From ATZT02 sp964639395 (GTDB taxonomy: Bacteria; Actinomycetota; Actinomycetes; S36-B12; UBA5976): DNA of 32,448 nt. Shown here piece by piece: positions 24,191-32,448 of this stretch; the first letter of the stretch is position 1; the number at the start of each line of letters is the position of its first letter. The notes beneath the pieces are model-generated. The model was given only the letters and a program-made list of their open reading frames with translations. It did no database searches and had not been told where the DNA came from. The position numbers and the translations under genes were made by a program. The stretch is taken from positions 1 to 32,448 of the forward strand of contig CAZXCT010000005.1 of NCBI GenBank assembly GCA_964639395.1, given 5' to 3'.

Positions 24191-24661
24191 CTATTGAGGT
24201 GAAGATTTTTCATCATCGCCATATTTTGGTACCTGACAAATCCGCTCTAGCCATAAACCCAAAAATAGTAAGCCCACGCTCACCGCAGTGGATATTGCAG
24301 AATTTGTAAGGCGTTGAATAATTTGAGGATTGCTCAAATAAGGGATAAAAAATGAACTAACTCCTAAATAGAAACCAGCCAAGATGGCCCCGGTACGACT
24401 AGCCGCCATCGCCAGCGCGACTGTTCGAGCCGCAACAATCGCAGGGACTGGCCTTAAGTTTGATTTTGGTTTTAGTCGATTTCTAAAATTCATACCCCAA
24501 AAAAATATTGCTATGTCTAAAATAAGAATGACTAATGCGGTATTTAAATAAATATTTATTAAGCGACTTGTGAGATTTTCATAAATGCTAGCCCCAAAGT
24601 ATCCAAGCGTAAGACCAATCAAAAAAATAAGAATCAAATTAGATTGCTTTGTTGGTTTCAC
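24191..24661 (-). CDS. DUF3180 family membrane protein
   Basis: A 156-residue protein with four predicted helices: about 7-27, 35-56, 82-108 (ALAMAASRTGAILAGFYLGV) and 122-143. DUF3180 proteins are typical of actinobacteria and are nearly always encoded just after folK in this cluster (the position of Rv3605c in Mycobacterium tuberculosis). Function is unknown; conserved placement suggests a link with folate or cell-envelope processes. It sits between folK (seven bases) and panC (19 bases). Confidence 0.9.
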   Translation of the reverse strand: MKPTKQSNLILIFLIGLTLGYFGASIYENLTSRLINIYLNTALVILILDIAIFFWGMNFRNRLKPKSNLRPVPAIVAARTVALAMAASRTGAILAGFYLGVSSFFIPYLSNPQIIQRLTNSAISTAVSVGLLFLGLWLERICQVPKYGDDEKSSPQ

Positions 24662-24668
24662 TCTTCCC

Positions 24669-25151
24669 CTAAAAATCTTCTAAGGCTACGACGTCAGAGA
24701 CATCAATTTTACTAAGTAACATCTTAATTTGGCCGAAGTTTTTAAGTACTGCCTCAGGATCTATTTCTACCCACGGTACCAATACAAATCCACGTGCATG
24801 CGCTAAAGGGTGCGGCAGGATTAAATCTTCAGAATCAATTTCTAATTCATCACACGCAATCAAATCAAGATCTAAGGTGCGATCACCCCACTTTATGTTT
24901 CTCTCTCTAAAATTCTTATGCTCCACCGTTTGTAAGAATTTAAGTAGTTCGTGTGGGGTCATGGCTGCTTCAATCTCAATAACGGCATTTAAAAATGGTG
25001 CTTGCGCCACCCCACCCACTGCCATTGTTTGATATAGCTTTGATGCTTTTAACACTTTAAGTAAAGAATTATTTTTTATTTCATTTAAGGCGTTTCTTAA
25101 ATAATTTGCCCGATCGCCTTGATTCGAGCCCAACGCGACAACAGCTATCAT
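24669..25151 (-). CDS. folK: 6-hydroxymethyl-7,8-dihydropterin pyrophosphokinase
   Basis: A 160-residue HPPK. ALGSNQGDRANYLRNAL is the N-terminal signature, APFLNAVIEIEA the pterin site strand, KWGDRTLDLDLIA the catalytic and magnesium segment with the two Asp, and LPHPLAHARGFVLVPW the closing motif. It transfers pyrophosphate from ATP to the pterin made by FolB. The start overlaps folB's stop by four bases. Confidence 0.96.
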   Translation of the reverse strand: MIAVVALGSNQGDRANYLRNALNEIKNNSLLKVLKASKLYQTMAVGGVAQAPFLNAVIEIEAAMTPHELLKFLQTVEHKNFRERNIKWGDRTLDLDLIACDELEIDSEDLILPHPLAHARGFVLVPWVEIDPEAVLKNFGQIKMLLSKIDVSDVVALEDF

Positions 25152-25501
25152 TTCTTTTTTTCAACAATGACAGCAATATCGCTGACTTTGACCTCAACCG
25201 GGGCAAAGGGTTTATGTAAGGTTATTTTTACACTGTCAACTAAATTTATCTCTAATACTTTATTTGCTACATCATCTGCTAAGACTTCAATTAGATCTCT
25301 ACGAGTATTTTCTATAATTTTTTTTACTAAAATTACTACCGCACCATAATCTACTGCGTCATTAACATTGTCAGTTTTTAATGCTTGACTTGCATTATAA
25401 GAAAGCTCTACATCCACTATGAATTCTTGCCCATTTATTTTTTCATGATCAAATACACCATGAAACCCAAATGCACTAATTCCTTTAATTTGTATTAACA
25501 T
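25148..25501 (-). CDS. folB: Dihydroneopterin aldolase
   Basis: A 117-residue enzyme of the tunnelling fold. GISAFGFHGVFDHEKINGQE is the conserved opening, DAVDYGAVV carries the substrate Tyr, EVLADDVANKVL follows, and KITLHKPFAPV contains the catalytic Lys (HKP). It cleaves dihydroneopterin to hydroxymethyldihydropterin plus glycolaldehyde. It stands between folP (nine-base gap) and folK (overlap), so the reaction order of the pathway is mirrored in the operon. Confidence 0.95.
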   Translation of the reverse strand: MLIQIKGISAFGFHGVFDHEKINGQEFIVDVELSYNASQALKTDNVNDAVDYGAVVILVKKIIENTRRDLIEVLADDVANKVLEINLVDSVKITLHKPFAPVEVKVSDIAVIVEKKK

Positions 25502-25510
25502 TTTACTCTT

Positions 25511-26344
25511 CTATAATTTAGGTTTAAGTCTATTGGCAGCACTTATAGCGGCTAAATTTGGTTTTGCTTGGTGTACCCGCACTGCCCATATTCCATTTAG
25601 TGCTAATTGGTAGGTAATTGCTGCAGTCACTGAGTCCTTATATTCCATATCATCTTTATGGTTAGGAGTTAGCTCGCTTATAAATCGCTTTCTAGAATGC
25701 CCAACTAATACCGGAAACCCGATATTTTTTATTTTGTCTATATTATTTAAAATATCCCAATTATGTTGTGGATTTTTAGCAAATCCTAAACCAGGATCAA
25801 TTGCTAAATTTTCTTTTTTGATGCCAGCGGCGAGTGCTAGCGCTATTTGAGAGTTAATTTCAGCAGATACCTCGTTAATTACATCTTTATAAATAGCTAA
25901 GTCATCCATCTGTTTAGATTGTGCTCGCCAATGCATCAAAATATAAGCAACATTCAAGTCACTCACTTTTTTGAACATCAGCGGGTCTGACCTTCCGCCA
26001 CTCACGTCATTTACAATTTTGGCCCCAGCAATTACTGCTGCTTCTGCCACTTCTGCCCGTGTTGTGTCAATACTTACTAAATAATTCTCACTTGACAATG
26101 CTGCAATCACTGGAAGAACTCTTTTCAATTCTTCTTGAGCAGATATACGCGCAGCGCCAGGTCTAGTTGATTCACCGCCCACATCTATAACATCAGCACC
26201 TTCATTTTTTAATTTTTTAGCTTGAAGAATTGCTTGCTCAGGATCTAAAAAATTTCCGCCATCAGAAAATGAGTCTGGAGTTACATTTAAAATGCCAAAG
26301 ATATGAGTGCGCGCTAAATCTAATCCAATCTCAGCAAAACTCAT
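25511..26344 (-). CDS. folP: Dihydropteroate synthase
   Basis: A 277-residue TIM-barrel enzyme joining the pterin pyrophosphate and p-aminobenzoate; target of sulfonamides. FGILNVTPDSFSDGGNF, DVIDVGGESTRPGA, SIDTTRAEVAEAA, IVNDVSGG, LAIDPGLGFAKN and VLVGHSRKRFI are present and in order, covering both ligand loops. The start overlaps the end of folE by four bases. Confidence 0.96.
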   Translation of the reverse strand: MSFAEIGLDLARTHIFGILNVTPDSFSDGGNFLDPEQAILQAKKLKNEGADVIDVGGESTRPGAARISAQEELKRVLPVIAALSSENYLVSIDTTRAEVAEAAVIAGAKIVNDVSGGRSDPLMFKKVSDLNVAYILMHWRAQSKQMDDLAIYKDVINEVSAEINSQIALALAAGIKKENLAIDPGLGFAKNPQHNWDILNNIDKIKNIGFPVLVGHSRKRFISELTPNHKDDMEYKDSVTAAITYQLALNGIWAVRVHQAKPNLAAISAANRLKPKL

Positions 26345-26979
26345 ATCTTTTGAGTGATTAGAGTCAATGCTTCATGTCTGAGCGCTGGATCTTTTAAGGC
26401 ACCTCTGACTACAGAAGTGGTAGTTCTTGCCTCAGACTTATTTACTCCACGCATACTCATGCAAAAGTGTTCACAATCCATAACAACTATTACTCCACTT
26501 GGCTCAAGGATTCTCATTAAGGCGTCAGCGACTTGTGAATTTAATCTTTCTTGAACCTGGGGACGCTTGGCGTACACATCTACTAATCTGGCTAGTTTCG
26601 AAAGGCCAGTAATTCTTCCTGATTTATTTGGGATATATCCAACTGTGGCTGTCCCCACAAACGGAAGTAAATGATGTTCGCAAGTAGAAAAGACTTTAAT
26701 ATTTCGCACTAAAACTAATTCATTATGATTTAGGTCGAAAGTAGTGGCTAAAACTTCTTCAGGAGTTTGAAATAATCCGCCATACATTTCTTGATAGGCG
26801 CGCGCTACGCGCGCTGGGGTATCTCGTAAACCATCGCGATCAGGGTCTTCACCTATCCCAATTAATATTTCTCGTATCGCGTTTTCAATTCGCTTTGAAT
26901 CAAACGGACTTCTTTGACTGGGGTCAATATCAGCAAGTGGATCAGCCGTCGGGCTGATGCGAGTCTCTTCCATCTTCAC
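26341..26979 (-). CDS. folE: GTP cyclohydrolase I
   Basis: A 212-residue enzyme catalysing the first committed step of folate synthesis, GTP to dihydroneopterin triphosphate. It has DRDGLRDTPARVARAYQEMY, FSTCEHHLLPFVGTATVGYI (zinc Cys and His), LSKLARLVDVYAKRPQVQER and EHFCMSMRGV (second zinc Cys). It begins at GTG 26979, sharing one base with the ftsH stop (TAGTG); ATG 26973 is an alternative two residues on. Coupling to ftsH is conserved in actinobacteria. Confidence 0.96.
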   Translation of the reverse strand: MKMEETRISPTADPLADIDPSQRSPFDSKRIENAIREILIGIGEDPDRDGLRDTPARVARAYQEMYGGLFQTPEEVLATTFDLNHNELVLVRNIKVFSTCEHHLLPFVGTATVGYIPNKSGRITGLSKLARLVDVYAKRPQVQERLNSQVADALMRILEPSGVIVVMDCEHFCMSMRGVNKSEARTTTSVVRGALKDPALRHEALTLITQKI

Positions 26980-28943
26980 TATTTTGGTTTATTAGCCTTG
27001 GGTTTGGCTACCCGTGTATCAGTTTTTTTCTTTTGCAGAGTTTTTTTGGTTACTTTTACCGGTGGTTTGTTTGATGGTTTCCGCTTTATGGAACCAGTCC
27101 AAGCTGGTCGGGCAGGACGGCGCTTTAATTTTTTGAAAATTTCGGCAACTTCCTCTTTATTCAAGGTTTCTTTCTCAAGTAAGGTAACCACCAATTGATC
27201 AAGCACGGCTCTATTTACTTCAAGTATTTTGTAAGCTTCAAGATGCGCGTTATCAATTAAAGTTCTAACTTCTTCATCAATCACTGCAGCAATTGACTCT
27301 GAATAATCTTTTTGATGCATTAAATCTCTACCAAGAAAAACATCTTGTCCAATTGATCCATACTTAATTGCACCTAATTTTTCGTTCATTCCATATTGAG
27401 TAACCATTGCTTTAGCAACTTGAGTTGCTTTTTCAATATCATTACTAGCGCCGGTTGTTGGGTCATGAAATACCATTTCTTCGGCGGCTCTTCCGCCTAA
27501 CATGTAAGCCAATTGATCCAGCATTTGATTTCTGGTATTTGAATATTTATCTTCTTCAGGCAACACCATTGTGTAACCTAAAGCACGACCTCTCGGCATT
27601 ATGGTTATTTTGTGAACGGGATCTGAATCAGGCAAGGCTGCTGCAACTAAAGCGTGTCCACCTTCGTGATAGGCGGTAATTAGCTTTTCTTTCTCGCTCA
27701 TTAATCGAGTTTTCTTCTGTGGCCCAGCAATTACTCGATCGATTGCTTCATCCATAATTAATCGATCAATTTTTTGTTTTTTCTCGCGCGCGGTTAAGAG
27801 CGCCGCTTCATTTAAGACATTTGCCAGATCTGCTCCAGTAAATCCAGGCGTACGGCGAGCCACATCCATTAAATTAACTTCTTTAGAAATTGGTTTGTCT
27901 TTTGCATGTACCTGCAAAATTTGTTCTCTTCCTTTTAAATCTGGTCGTTCTACCGCAATTTGGCGATCAAATCTTCCTGGGCGCAATAACGCTGGGTCTA
28001 ATACATCGGGCCGGTTAGTTGCCGCAATTAAAATTACGCCTACTGAAACATCAAATCCATCCATCTCAACTAGCAACTGGTTTAATGTTTGTTCACGTTC
28101 GTCATGACCGCCACCAAGTCCAGCACCACGCTGTCTACCTACTGCATCAATTTCATCAACAAAAATAATTGCTGGTGCACTTTGCTTAGCTTGCTCAAAA
28201 AGATCCCGCACCCTGCTGGCTCCAACGCCGACGAACATTTCAACAAAATCAGAACCTGAAATTGAAAAAAATGGAACACCCGCTTCTCCGGCAACTGCGC
28301 GAGCTAACAAAGTCTTTCCGGTTCCAGGTGGGCCATACAGCAATACACCTGTCGGGATTTTTGCTCCGAGTGCTTGAAACTTTGCTGGCTCTGCTAAAAA
28401 TTCTTTAATTTCTTCTAACTCTTCAACTGCTTCGTCTGCACCTGCCACATCGGCAAACGTTGTTTTGGGCATATCTTTATTTAAAGATCTCGCTTTTGCC
28501 TTACCAAACGCCATCAAGCGGTTTCCGCCGCCCATTTGCGAAAGAAAGAAAAATAAAATTAAAACAATTATTGCGATTGGAATCAACGAAACAAGCAGGT
28601 TTACAAAGAGATTTTCTTGCGGCACAATCGCGTCATATCCGTCTCGCGGAAGGGCACCTGCATCAACTTTGCTTTGTAAAAATTTTTGAAGTTCAACACC
28701 TTGACCCGTAATGAATTTTGATTGGACTTTTGTCCCGTCGCGTAAAACTAACTCAATTCTTTGATCACGATCTATTAACTTCACACTTGATACTTCATTG
28801 TTTGTTATGGCAGACACAGCCTCTGCGGTAGTGATTTCTTTTGCTGCGTTTGCTGATGAAATAACGTTGCTACCTACTAAAATTAAAAATACTGCAATAA
28901 AAATCCAGAATATTGGACCCTTTAAATACTTTTTTACTTTCAT
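26979..28943 (-). CDS. ftsH: ATP-dependent zinc metalloprotease FtsH
   Basis: A 654-residue membrane protease that degrades misfolded membrane proteins and selected regulators. Two helices (about 11-28 and 112-134) flank the extracytoplasmic domain. Walker A is GPPGTGKT (204-211), the pore loop FVEMFVGVGASRVRD (233-247), Walker B IIFVDEIDAVG, the second region of homology ATNRPDVLDPALLRPGRFD, and the zinc site HEGGH (426-430; HEAGH in most FtsH), with Asp502 as third ligand. A basic, Pro/Lys-rich tail follows residue 615, as in other actinobacteria. Its leader has an unusual hairpin between ribosome site and start (separate entry). Confidence 0.97.
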   Translation of the reverse strand: MKVKKYLKGPIFWIFIAVFLILVGSNVISSANAAKEITTAEAVSAITNNEVSSVKLIDRDQRIELVLRDGTKVQSKFITGQGVELQKFLQSKVDAGALPRDGYDAIVPQENLFVNLLVSLIPIAIIVLILFFFLSQMGGGNRLMAFGKAKARSLNKDMPKTTFADVAGADEAVEELEEIKEFLAEPAKFQALGAKIPTGVLLYGPPGTGKTLLARAVAGEAGVPFFSISGSDFVEMFVGVGASRVRDLFEQAKQSAPAIIFVDEIDAVGRQRGAGLGGGHDEREQTLNQLLVEMDGFDVSVGVILIAATNRPDVLDPALLRPGRFDRQIAVERPDLKGREQILQVHAKDKPISKEVNLMDVARRTPGFTGADLANVLNEAALLTAREKKQKIDRLIMDEAIDRVIAGPQKKTRLMSEKEKLITAYHEGGHALVAAALPDSDPVHKITIMPRGRALGYTMVLPEEDKYSNTRNQMLDQLAYMLGGRAAEEMVFHDPTTGASNDIEKATQVAKAMVTQYGMNEKLGAIKYGSIGQDVFLGRDLMHQKDYSESIAAVIDEEVRTLIDNAHLEAYKILEVNRAVLDQLVVTLLEKETLNKEEVAEIFKKLKRRPARPAWTGSIKRKPSNKPPVKVTKKTLQKKKTDTRVAKPKANKPK

Positions 28944-28971
28944 GTCAAAGGCGTACTAACGCCTTACCTCC
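28944..28971 (-). promoter_or_regulatory. ftsH translation-initiation region with hairpin between Shine-Dalgarno and ATG
   Basis: Minus-strand order: GGAGGT (28971-28966), then a perfect stem AAGGCGT / ACGCCTT with loop TAGT (28965-28948), then TGAC, then ATG (28943). The Shine-Dalgarno is 22 bases from the start in the linear sequence, too far for normal use. Folding of the 18-base hairpin would reduce the distance to about four bases. No in-frame start lies nearer, because a TAG blocks the frame. Confidence 0.7.
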
Positions 28972-29015
28972 TATATTTATTTTCTTGATTTCGCTACTAA
29001 TGCTATTAGATGGGG

Positions 29016-29573
29016 TTAGTTGCCAGAATATACGTCTGGATGCAAACTCGCCACCGAACGAAGATTTCTATATCGCTCGGCATAATCAAGTCCATAACCA
29101 ACAACAAATTCATTTGGAATGTCAAATCCGATGTATTTAGGTTCGAGATCTACCGACAAGGCTTCTGGTTTGCGCAGTAACGCCATTACTTCAACTGAAG
29201 CAGGCCCACGAGATACAAGATTTTTTTGAAGCCAAGACAGAGTTAACCCCGAGTCCACAATATCTTCAACAATTAAAACGTTTTTATCTTTTATATCTTT
29301 ATCTAAATCTTTTAAAATCCTAACAACTCCGCTTGAAGTTGTTCCGTACCCATAAGAAGAAACCGCCATCCAATCCATCTCAACGTGGCGAGACATCGCA
29401 CGAGCCAAATCGGCTACCACCATAATTGCGCCTTTTAAGACCCCAACTAAAAGTAAATCTTTACCTTCATAATCAGCTTCAATTTCTGCTGCAATCTCTT
29501 TTAGTCGCGCGTGAATTTCTTTTTCTGATACAAGTTCAGTAAGCAGGTCTTTCTGAATATCTTGCGCGTCCAT
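29016..29573 (-). CDS. hpt: Hypoxanthine phosphoribosyltransferase
   Basis: A 185-residue purine salvage enzyme making IMP or GMP from the base and PRPP. LVGVLKGAIMVVADLARAMS is the N-terminal loop, MAVSSYGYGTTSSGVVRILK the flexible catalytic loop, VLIVEDIVDSGLTLSWL the PRPP motif (E-D-I-V-D-S-G), and EFVVGYGLDYAERYRNL the base-binding end. ATG 29573 has AAAGGGA five bases upstream, next to the tilS stop. The tilS-hpt-ftsH order is widespread in Gram-positive bacteria. Confidence 0.96.
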   Translation of the reverse strand: MDAQDIQKDLLTELVSEKEIHARLKEIAAEIEADYEGKDLLLVGVLKGAIMVVADLARAMSRHVEMDWMAVSSYGYGTTSSGVVRILKDLDKDIKDKNVLIVEDIVDSGLTLSWLQKNLVSRGPASVEVMALLRKPEALSVDLEPKYIGFDIPNEFVVGYGLDYAERYRNLRSVASLHPDVYSGN

Positions 29574-29582
29574 GAGTCCCTT

Positions 29583-30566
29583 TCAGTTGCTGTTTTCAAT
29601 AATCAAATTGCCTGATTTTCTTGTTGCCCATAACTTACCGGGCAAAGCCACCGCTCCTTGACCGTGCCAATTGACAACTAAATTATTTGCGGCCTCAATG
29701 TGAGAATTAGCCAAAGCGGCGGCAGGAGCACCGGCATTCAACATCATTTTTCTAATAATTCTTGTCCGGATTGCTTTAGGCAGCGCCGCCAATATTTCAA
29801 CATCCGCCAATTTATCAATTGCGTTTAAAGCCATAGTCTGCTGCGTTATCAAATCTAAGGCAGCATTGTCATCTCTCAACTGCCTTGCTGATTTATCTAT
29901 AGAATCAAAAATCCCCTCACCAAGCACTTTTGCCAAGACTGGTAACAGCTGGTTTCTAATGTTGCTTCGTAAAAATTTGTCAGAATAATTCATGGGGTCT
30001 TCCCAAGCCTGAATATTTATTTTTTTCAAGCAGTCTCTGACCAAGTCTCTTCTTAAATGTAAAAAAGGTCTAGCAAAGTTTTCAGAAATCTCAGCCATCG
30101 CTTGAAGAGAACGAGCACCGCTACCGCGAGTTAGCCGCATCAGAACTGTCTCAACTTGATCTTCTTGGGTATGGCCAAGCAAAATTAGTTTTGCTGCGAT
30201 TTTTGTGGCGTGGGCATTTAATGCGCCATAGCGCGCTTGTCTTGCTGCCGCTTCTACCCCATCAGCAGATTTTTCGACATTAACTTTTACTATTTCAACT
30301 TCGCTTATACCAATTTCATGTAATTTAGATTTTGCATCTAGTGCTACTTGATTAGACCCATCAAATAATTGATGATCAACGACTAAGGCAGCTACAAAGA
30401 TTTCATGCTTCTTTGCGACAAAATTGGTAACCCAAGCCAAGGCCAATGAATCCGCCCCACCCGAGCAGGCCACTAACACTCGCTCGCCAGGTTGAAGTGT
30501 TTTCAAAATGTGCTCTACAGCATTAGTTAATTCAACTGGCGGCAAAATGTTATTCATTTTTACCAA
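29583..30566 (-). CDS. tilS: tRNA(Ile)-lysidine synthase
   Basis: A 327-residue PP-loop ATPase that modifies C34 of the minor tRNA-Ile(CAU) so that it reads AUA. The PP-loop VLVACSGGADSLALAWV (about 30-46) is followed by VDHQLFDGS, AARQARYGAL, LLGHTQEDQVETVLMRLTRG and RPFLHLRRD, then WEDPMNYSDKFLRSNIRNQL. It is shorter than the E. coli protein, lacking the long C-terminal extension, as usual in actinobacteria. It begins with TTG directly after the dacB stop (TGATTG), or with ATG 30557. Confidence 0.95.
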   Translation of the reverse strand: MVKMNNILPPVELTNAVEHILKTLQPGERVLVACSGGADSLALAWVTNFVAKKHEIFVAALVVDHQLFDGSNQVALDAKSKLHEIGISEVEIVKVNVEKSADGVEAAARQARYGALNAHATKIAAKLILLGHTQEDQVETVLMRLTRGSGARSLQAMAEISENFARPFLHLRRDLVRDCLKKINIQAWEDPMNYSDKFLRSNIRNQLLPVLAKVLGEGIFDSIDKSARQLRDDNAALDLITQQTMALNAIDKLADVEILAALPKAIRTRIIRKMMLNAGAPAAALANSHIEAANNLVVNWHGQGAVALPGKLWATRKSGNLIIENSN

Positions 30567-31946
30567 TCATTTTAAAACACATTCACAACTTGCAATAGCA
30601 TTCATCAAGTCATCAACGCTGTTGCGGGTTGAGGTGCGCGAGTTAGCTTGATTAGCCATAACAGCAAAACTAACCAATCCGCCATCTTGAGTTTGAATAG
30701 TTCCAGAGAGGCCAATCACTTCGCGTAGTGTGCCAGTTTTTGCACGCGTTACACCCTTTGCAAGATCCGTACTATTGGCAAGTCTTTTATACATTGTTCC
30801 AAGCGAACGCGCTGGTGGTAGCCCTGTCATAACTGGCCACAGATCAGGCATAAAAGCGCCTGGTGGTTTTGTGATAGAAATTCTATTTTTTGGTTGAATT
30901 AAATTTATTGGCTCTTTTGAAAACAAAATTTCACGAGATAAGGTAGCCGCATTAGCTGCAGAAATTAAATTTGTTCTGCTGAGGCCACTTGCGTCATTTA
31001 AATCTAACTCTTGTGCGTCAACTCCCCAACTTTCGTTTATGTTCTTAATTAATTGCATTGTTGTGGTGGTATCAGTTGAATCAGAGGCAACAGCTGCGGC
31101 CAATCTTGCCAAAATTTCTGTATCTTGATTATTAGAGGTATAAAGCGTATCTTCAATTATTTGTGCTATTGATTTTGATTGCATTTGCGCAATTTCTCGT
31201 GCTAGCTCAGGGGTATCTTCTCTAGTTACTTGGCCTGTTACAGAAATACCGCTCGCACGTAAAAAGTTAGCAAATTTTTCACCTGTCACTAAAGATGGAT
31301 CTTTGGGTGCCTGGCGTGGTGCGGTTGGATCGTCCAAATTTAATGCCGTTATTGGATGTGCTTCACTTGAGGCAAGATACGTATCGAGCCAATCATTTGG
31401 TACTTGTAGGGGCTCAAAAATTGAATCATCTATTTTGACTTTGACTGTATTTATAGATAACTCTTTTAGTCGAATCGCTGCTAATTGCGCTAAGGCTTCT
31501 AAACTGACTGGCCCATCATTTTTGCGAGCACCAAATTGCGGATCGCCTGCCCCAACTAAGTAAACAGTGCCGGTGCGATATTTTACACGCGTTACAAGCT
31601 TTGCGTCTGGATCAAGTAGCGATGCCACCGTTACAGCAGTAAATAATTTTGTGACAGACGCCGGAGTTTGCATTTCATTTGGGTTATAGCCATAAAGTAA
31701 TTCACCATCAGAGGCGTCCATGATTACTAATGTGGCATCCGCTTCAAGCCCTGAGGCATTTTGCCAATCTCCGATTGCTTGTTCAATTGCACCTGCATCA
31801 ATTTTTTTAAGACCAGAAGGTTTTAGCACCCAATCTGAAATTATTGGCACCGCATTAATGTCTACCTCGGTCTGTGCATTTGCCGTGCCTGAGAAAATCA
31901 ATATAAAAATCCCGACACAGCTAAGCGTCTTTTTGAGCATTCTCAT
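30567..31946 (-). CDS. dacB: D-alanyl-D-alanine carboxypeptidase/endopeptidase (PBP4, S13 family)
   Basis: A 459-residue exported penicillin-binding protein that trims or opens peptidoglycan cross-links. The signal peptide runs to about ANAQ (residues 1-25). Active-site motifs are SVTK (SxxK, in MQTPASVTKLFTAVT), SNN (SxN, in TLYTSNNQDTEIL) and KTG (in RAKTGTLREVIGLSG); VYLVGAGDPQFG and DASGLSRTNLISA are further S13 features. It is the first gene of the minus-strand housekeeping cluster and is divergent from the efflux gene, with an 82-base shared promoter region. No good Shine-Dalgarno precedes ATG 31946. Confidence 0.95.
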   Translation of the reverse strand: MRMLKKTLSCVGIFILIFSGTANAQTEVDINAVPIISDWVLKPSGLKKIDAGAIEQAIGDWQNASGLEADATLVIMDASDGELLYGYNPNEMQTPASVTKLFTAVTVASLLDPDAKLVTRVKYRTGTVYLVGAGDPQFGARKNDGPVSLEALAQLAAIRLKELSINTVKVKIDDSIFEPLQVPNDWLDTYLASSEAHPITALNLDDPTAPRQAPKDPSLVTGEKFANFLRASGISVTGQVTREDTPELAREIAQMQSKSIAQIIEDTLYTSNNQDTEILARLAAAVASDSTDTTTTMQLIKNINESWGVDAQELDLNDASGLSRTNLISAANAATLSREILFSKEPINLIQPKNRISITKPPGAFMPDLWPVMTGLPPARSLGTMYKRLANSTDLAKGVTRAKTGTLREVIGLSGTIQTQDGGLVSFAVMANQANSRTSTRNSVDDLMNAIASCECVLK

Positions 31947-32028
31947 ACTTTAGAGGACTTTCAAATATTGCTGCTGCAGCATGATTGATTAACTAGCGAT
32001 AGGGTTATGGCGTCTTTGAAAGGCTACT

Positions 32029-32448
32029 TTGTCAAATTCTGATTCAACCCAAGCGAATACTTCTTATCTAGCGCACACTCAAATAAAGACTGTATTAATA
32101 GGTCTGATGCTGGGAATGTTTTTATCCGCCTTGGACCAAACCATTGTGGCCACCGCCATCCGAACTATTGGTGATGATTTGCAAGGACTCTCAATTCAGG
32201 CCTGGGCAACAACCGCTTATCTAATAACTTCAACTATCACTACACCAATTTATGGAAAACTCAGCGATATTTTCGGACGAAAGCCGCTCTATAACTGGGC
32301 TATTTCTATTTTTATTATTGGATCTTTATTAAGCGCTTTTGCAAATTCGATGTATCAATTAGCTAGCTTCAGGGCAATTCAAGTTTTGGGTGCTGGTGGC
32401 TTCTTTGTACTCGCTTGAGCAATTATTGGTGAAATCGTTCCACCAAGA
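32029..32448 (+). pseudogene. DHA2/EmrB-QacA family drug exporter, 5' part, interrupted by in-frame TGA
   Basis: The frame starts at TTG 32029 with GAAAGG five bases upstream. Residues 21-42 give helix 1 (MLGMFLSALDQTIVATAIRT, the DHA2 motif), followed by AWATTAYLITSTITTPIYGK, motif A GKLSDIFGRKPLY and FRAIQVLGAGGFFVLA. A TGA at 32416-32418 then stops the frame, yet the same frame continues AIIGEIVPPR to the window edge, exactly the residues expected next in this family. So a single nonsense codon breaks an otherwise normal gene. It may be a real pseudogene, a strain-specific mutation or a base error. Whether the rest is intact lies outside the window. Confidence 0.75.

Noticed and set aside
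31963..32023. Inverted repeat CTTTCAAA ... TTTGAAAG between dacB and the exporter gene
   Set aside because: The arms are only 8 bases and about 50 bases apart, and one overlaps the exporter's ribosome site; chance is likely in AT-rich sequence.
32416..32418. Use of TGA as a sense codon (Trp or selenocysteine) in this organism
   Set aside because: Several well-supported genes in the window end in TGA at normal lengths (MalG-type permease, baeRF, NfeD, dacB), and Trp is encoded by TGG in the conserved motifs checked. The exporter family has no selenocysteine, and too little sequence remains to look for a recoding element.
1..32448. tRNA, rRNA, CRISPR array, transposon or prophage
   Set aside because: I saw no tRNA-like cloverleaf, rRNA signature, regularly spaced repeats, transposase or phage genes in either strand by reading; a dedicated scan was not possible.

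Overview
The window looks like a chromosomal segment of a streamlined, fairly AT-rich actinobacterium. The order dacB-tilS-hpt-ftsH-folE-folP-folB-folK-DUF3180-panC-nadB-nadC-coaX-lysS, a single-domain ArgA of the mycobacterial type and short or overlapping gene junctions are actinobacterial. The low GC, compactness and frequent TTG/GTG starts suggest a planktonic freshwater lineage such as Nanopelagicales (acI). That lineage call is an inference from gene order and composition, not from a marker gene. No rRNA, tRNA, CRISPR array, insertion sequence or prophage was seen.

Region 1 (1-8750, all minus strand) is a catabolic locus. In transcription order it holds an MFS transporter, nagA, a SIS-domain sugar isomerase/deaminase, a promoter region, a sugar-binding lipoprotein, two CUT1 ABC permeases, an SDR dehydrogenase and an N-acyl-D-amino-acid deacylase that runs off the left edge. 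No ABC ATPase is present, so a shared ATPase from elsewhere is presumably used. The set reads as uptake and breakdown of N-acetylated amino sugars. The last two genes hint at an oxidised (aldonate) or N-acyl-D-amino-acid branch.

Region 2 (8793-12095, plus strand) has a zinc-free quinone oxidoreductase, a SnoaL-like protein, an MlrC/M81 metallopeptidase whose base composition changes sharply along the gene, and two small overlooked ORFs (51 and 36 codons). The second ORF has a strong Shine-Dalgarno and is followed by a textbook rho-independent terminator. A convergent minus-strand pair (S51-type peptidase and a small two-helix membrane protein) follows.

Region 3 (13059-18056, plus strand) encodes a bacterial homologue of archaeo-eukaryotic release factor (baeRF family 3), an NfeD/SPFH membrane pair, DUF2237, a DnaQ-type exonuclease fused to a topoisomerase-like zinc ribbon, DUF3293 and an exported or membrane-anchored HNH-type nuclease.

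Region 4 (18053-31946, all minus) is the long housekeeping cluster: cell-wall DacB, TilS, Hpt, FtsH, then folate, pantothenate, NAD and CoA biosynthesis, LysS and ArgA. Many stops and starts overlap, as expected for translational coupling. The ftsH leader carries a perfect 7-bp hairpin placed exactly between a strong Shine-Dalgarno and the ATG.

Region 5 (32029-end, plus) is the start of a DHA2-family drug exporter gene. It carries an in-frame TGA inside a conserved motif close to the right edge.
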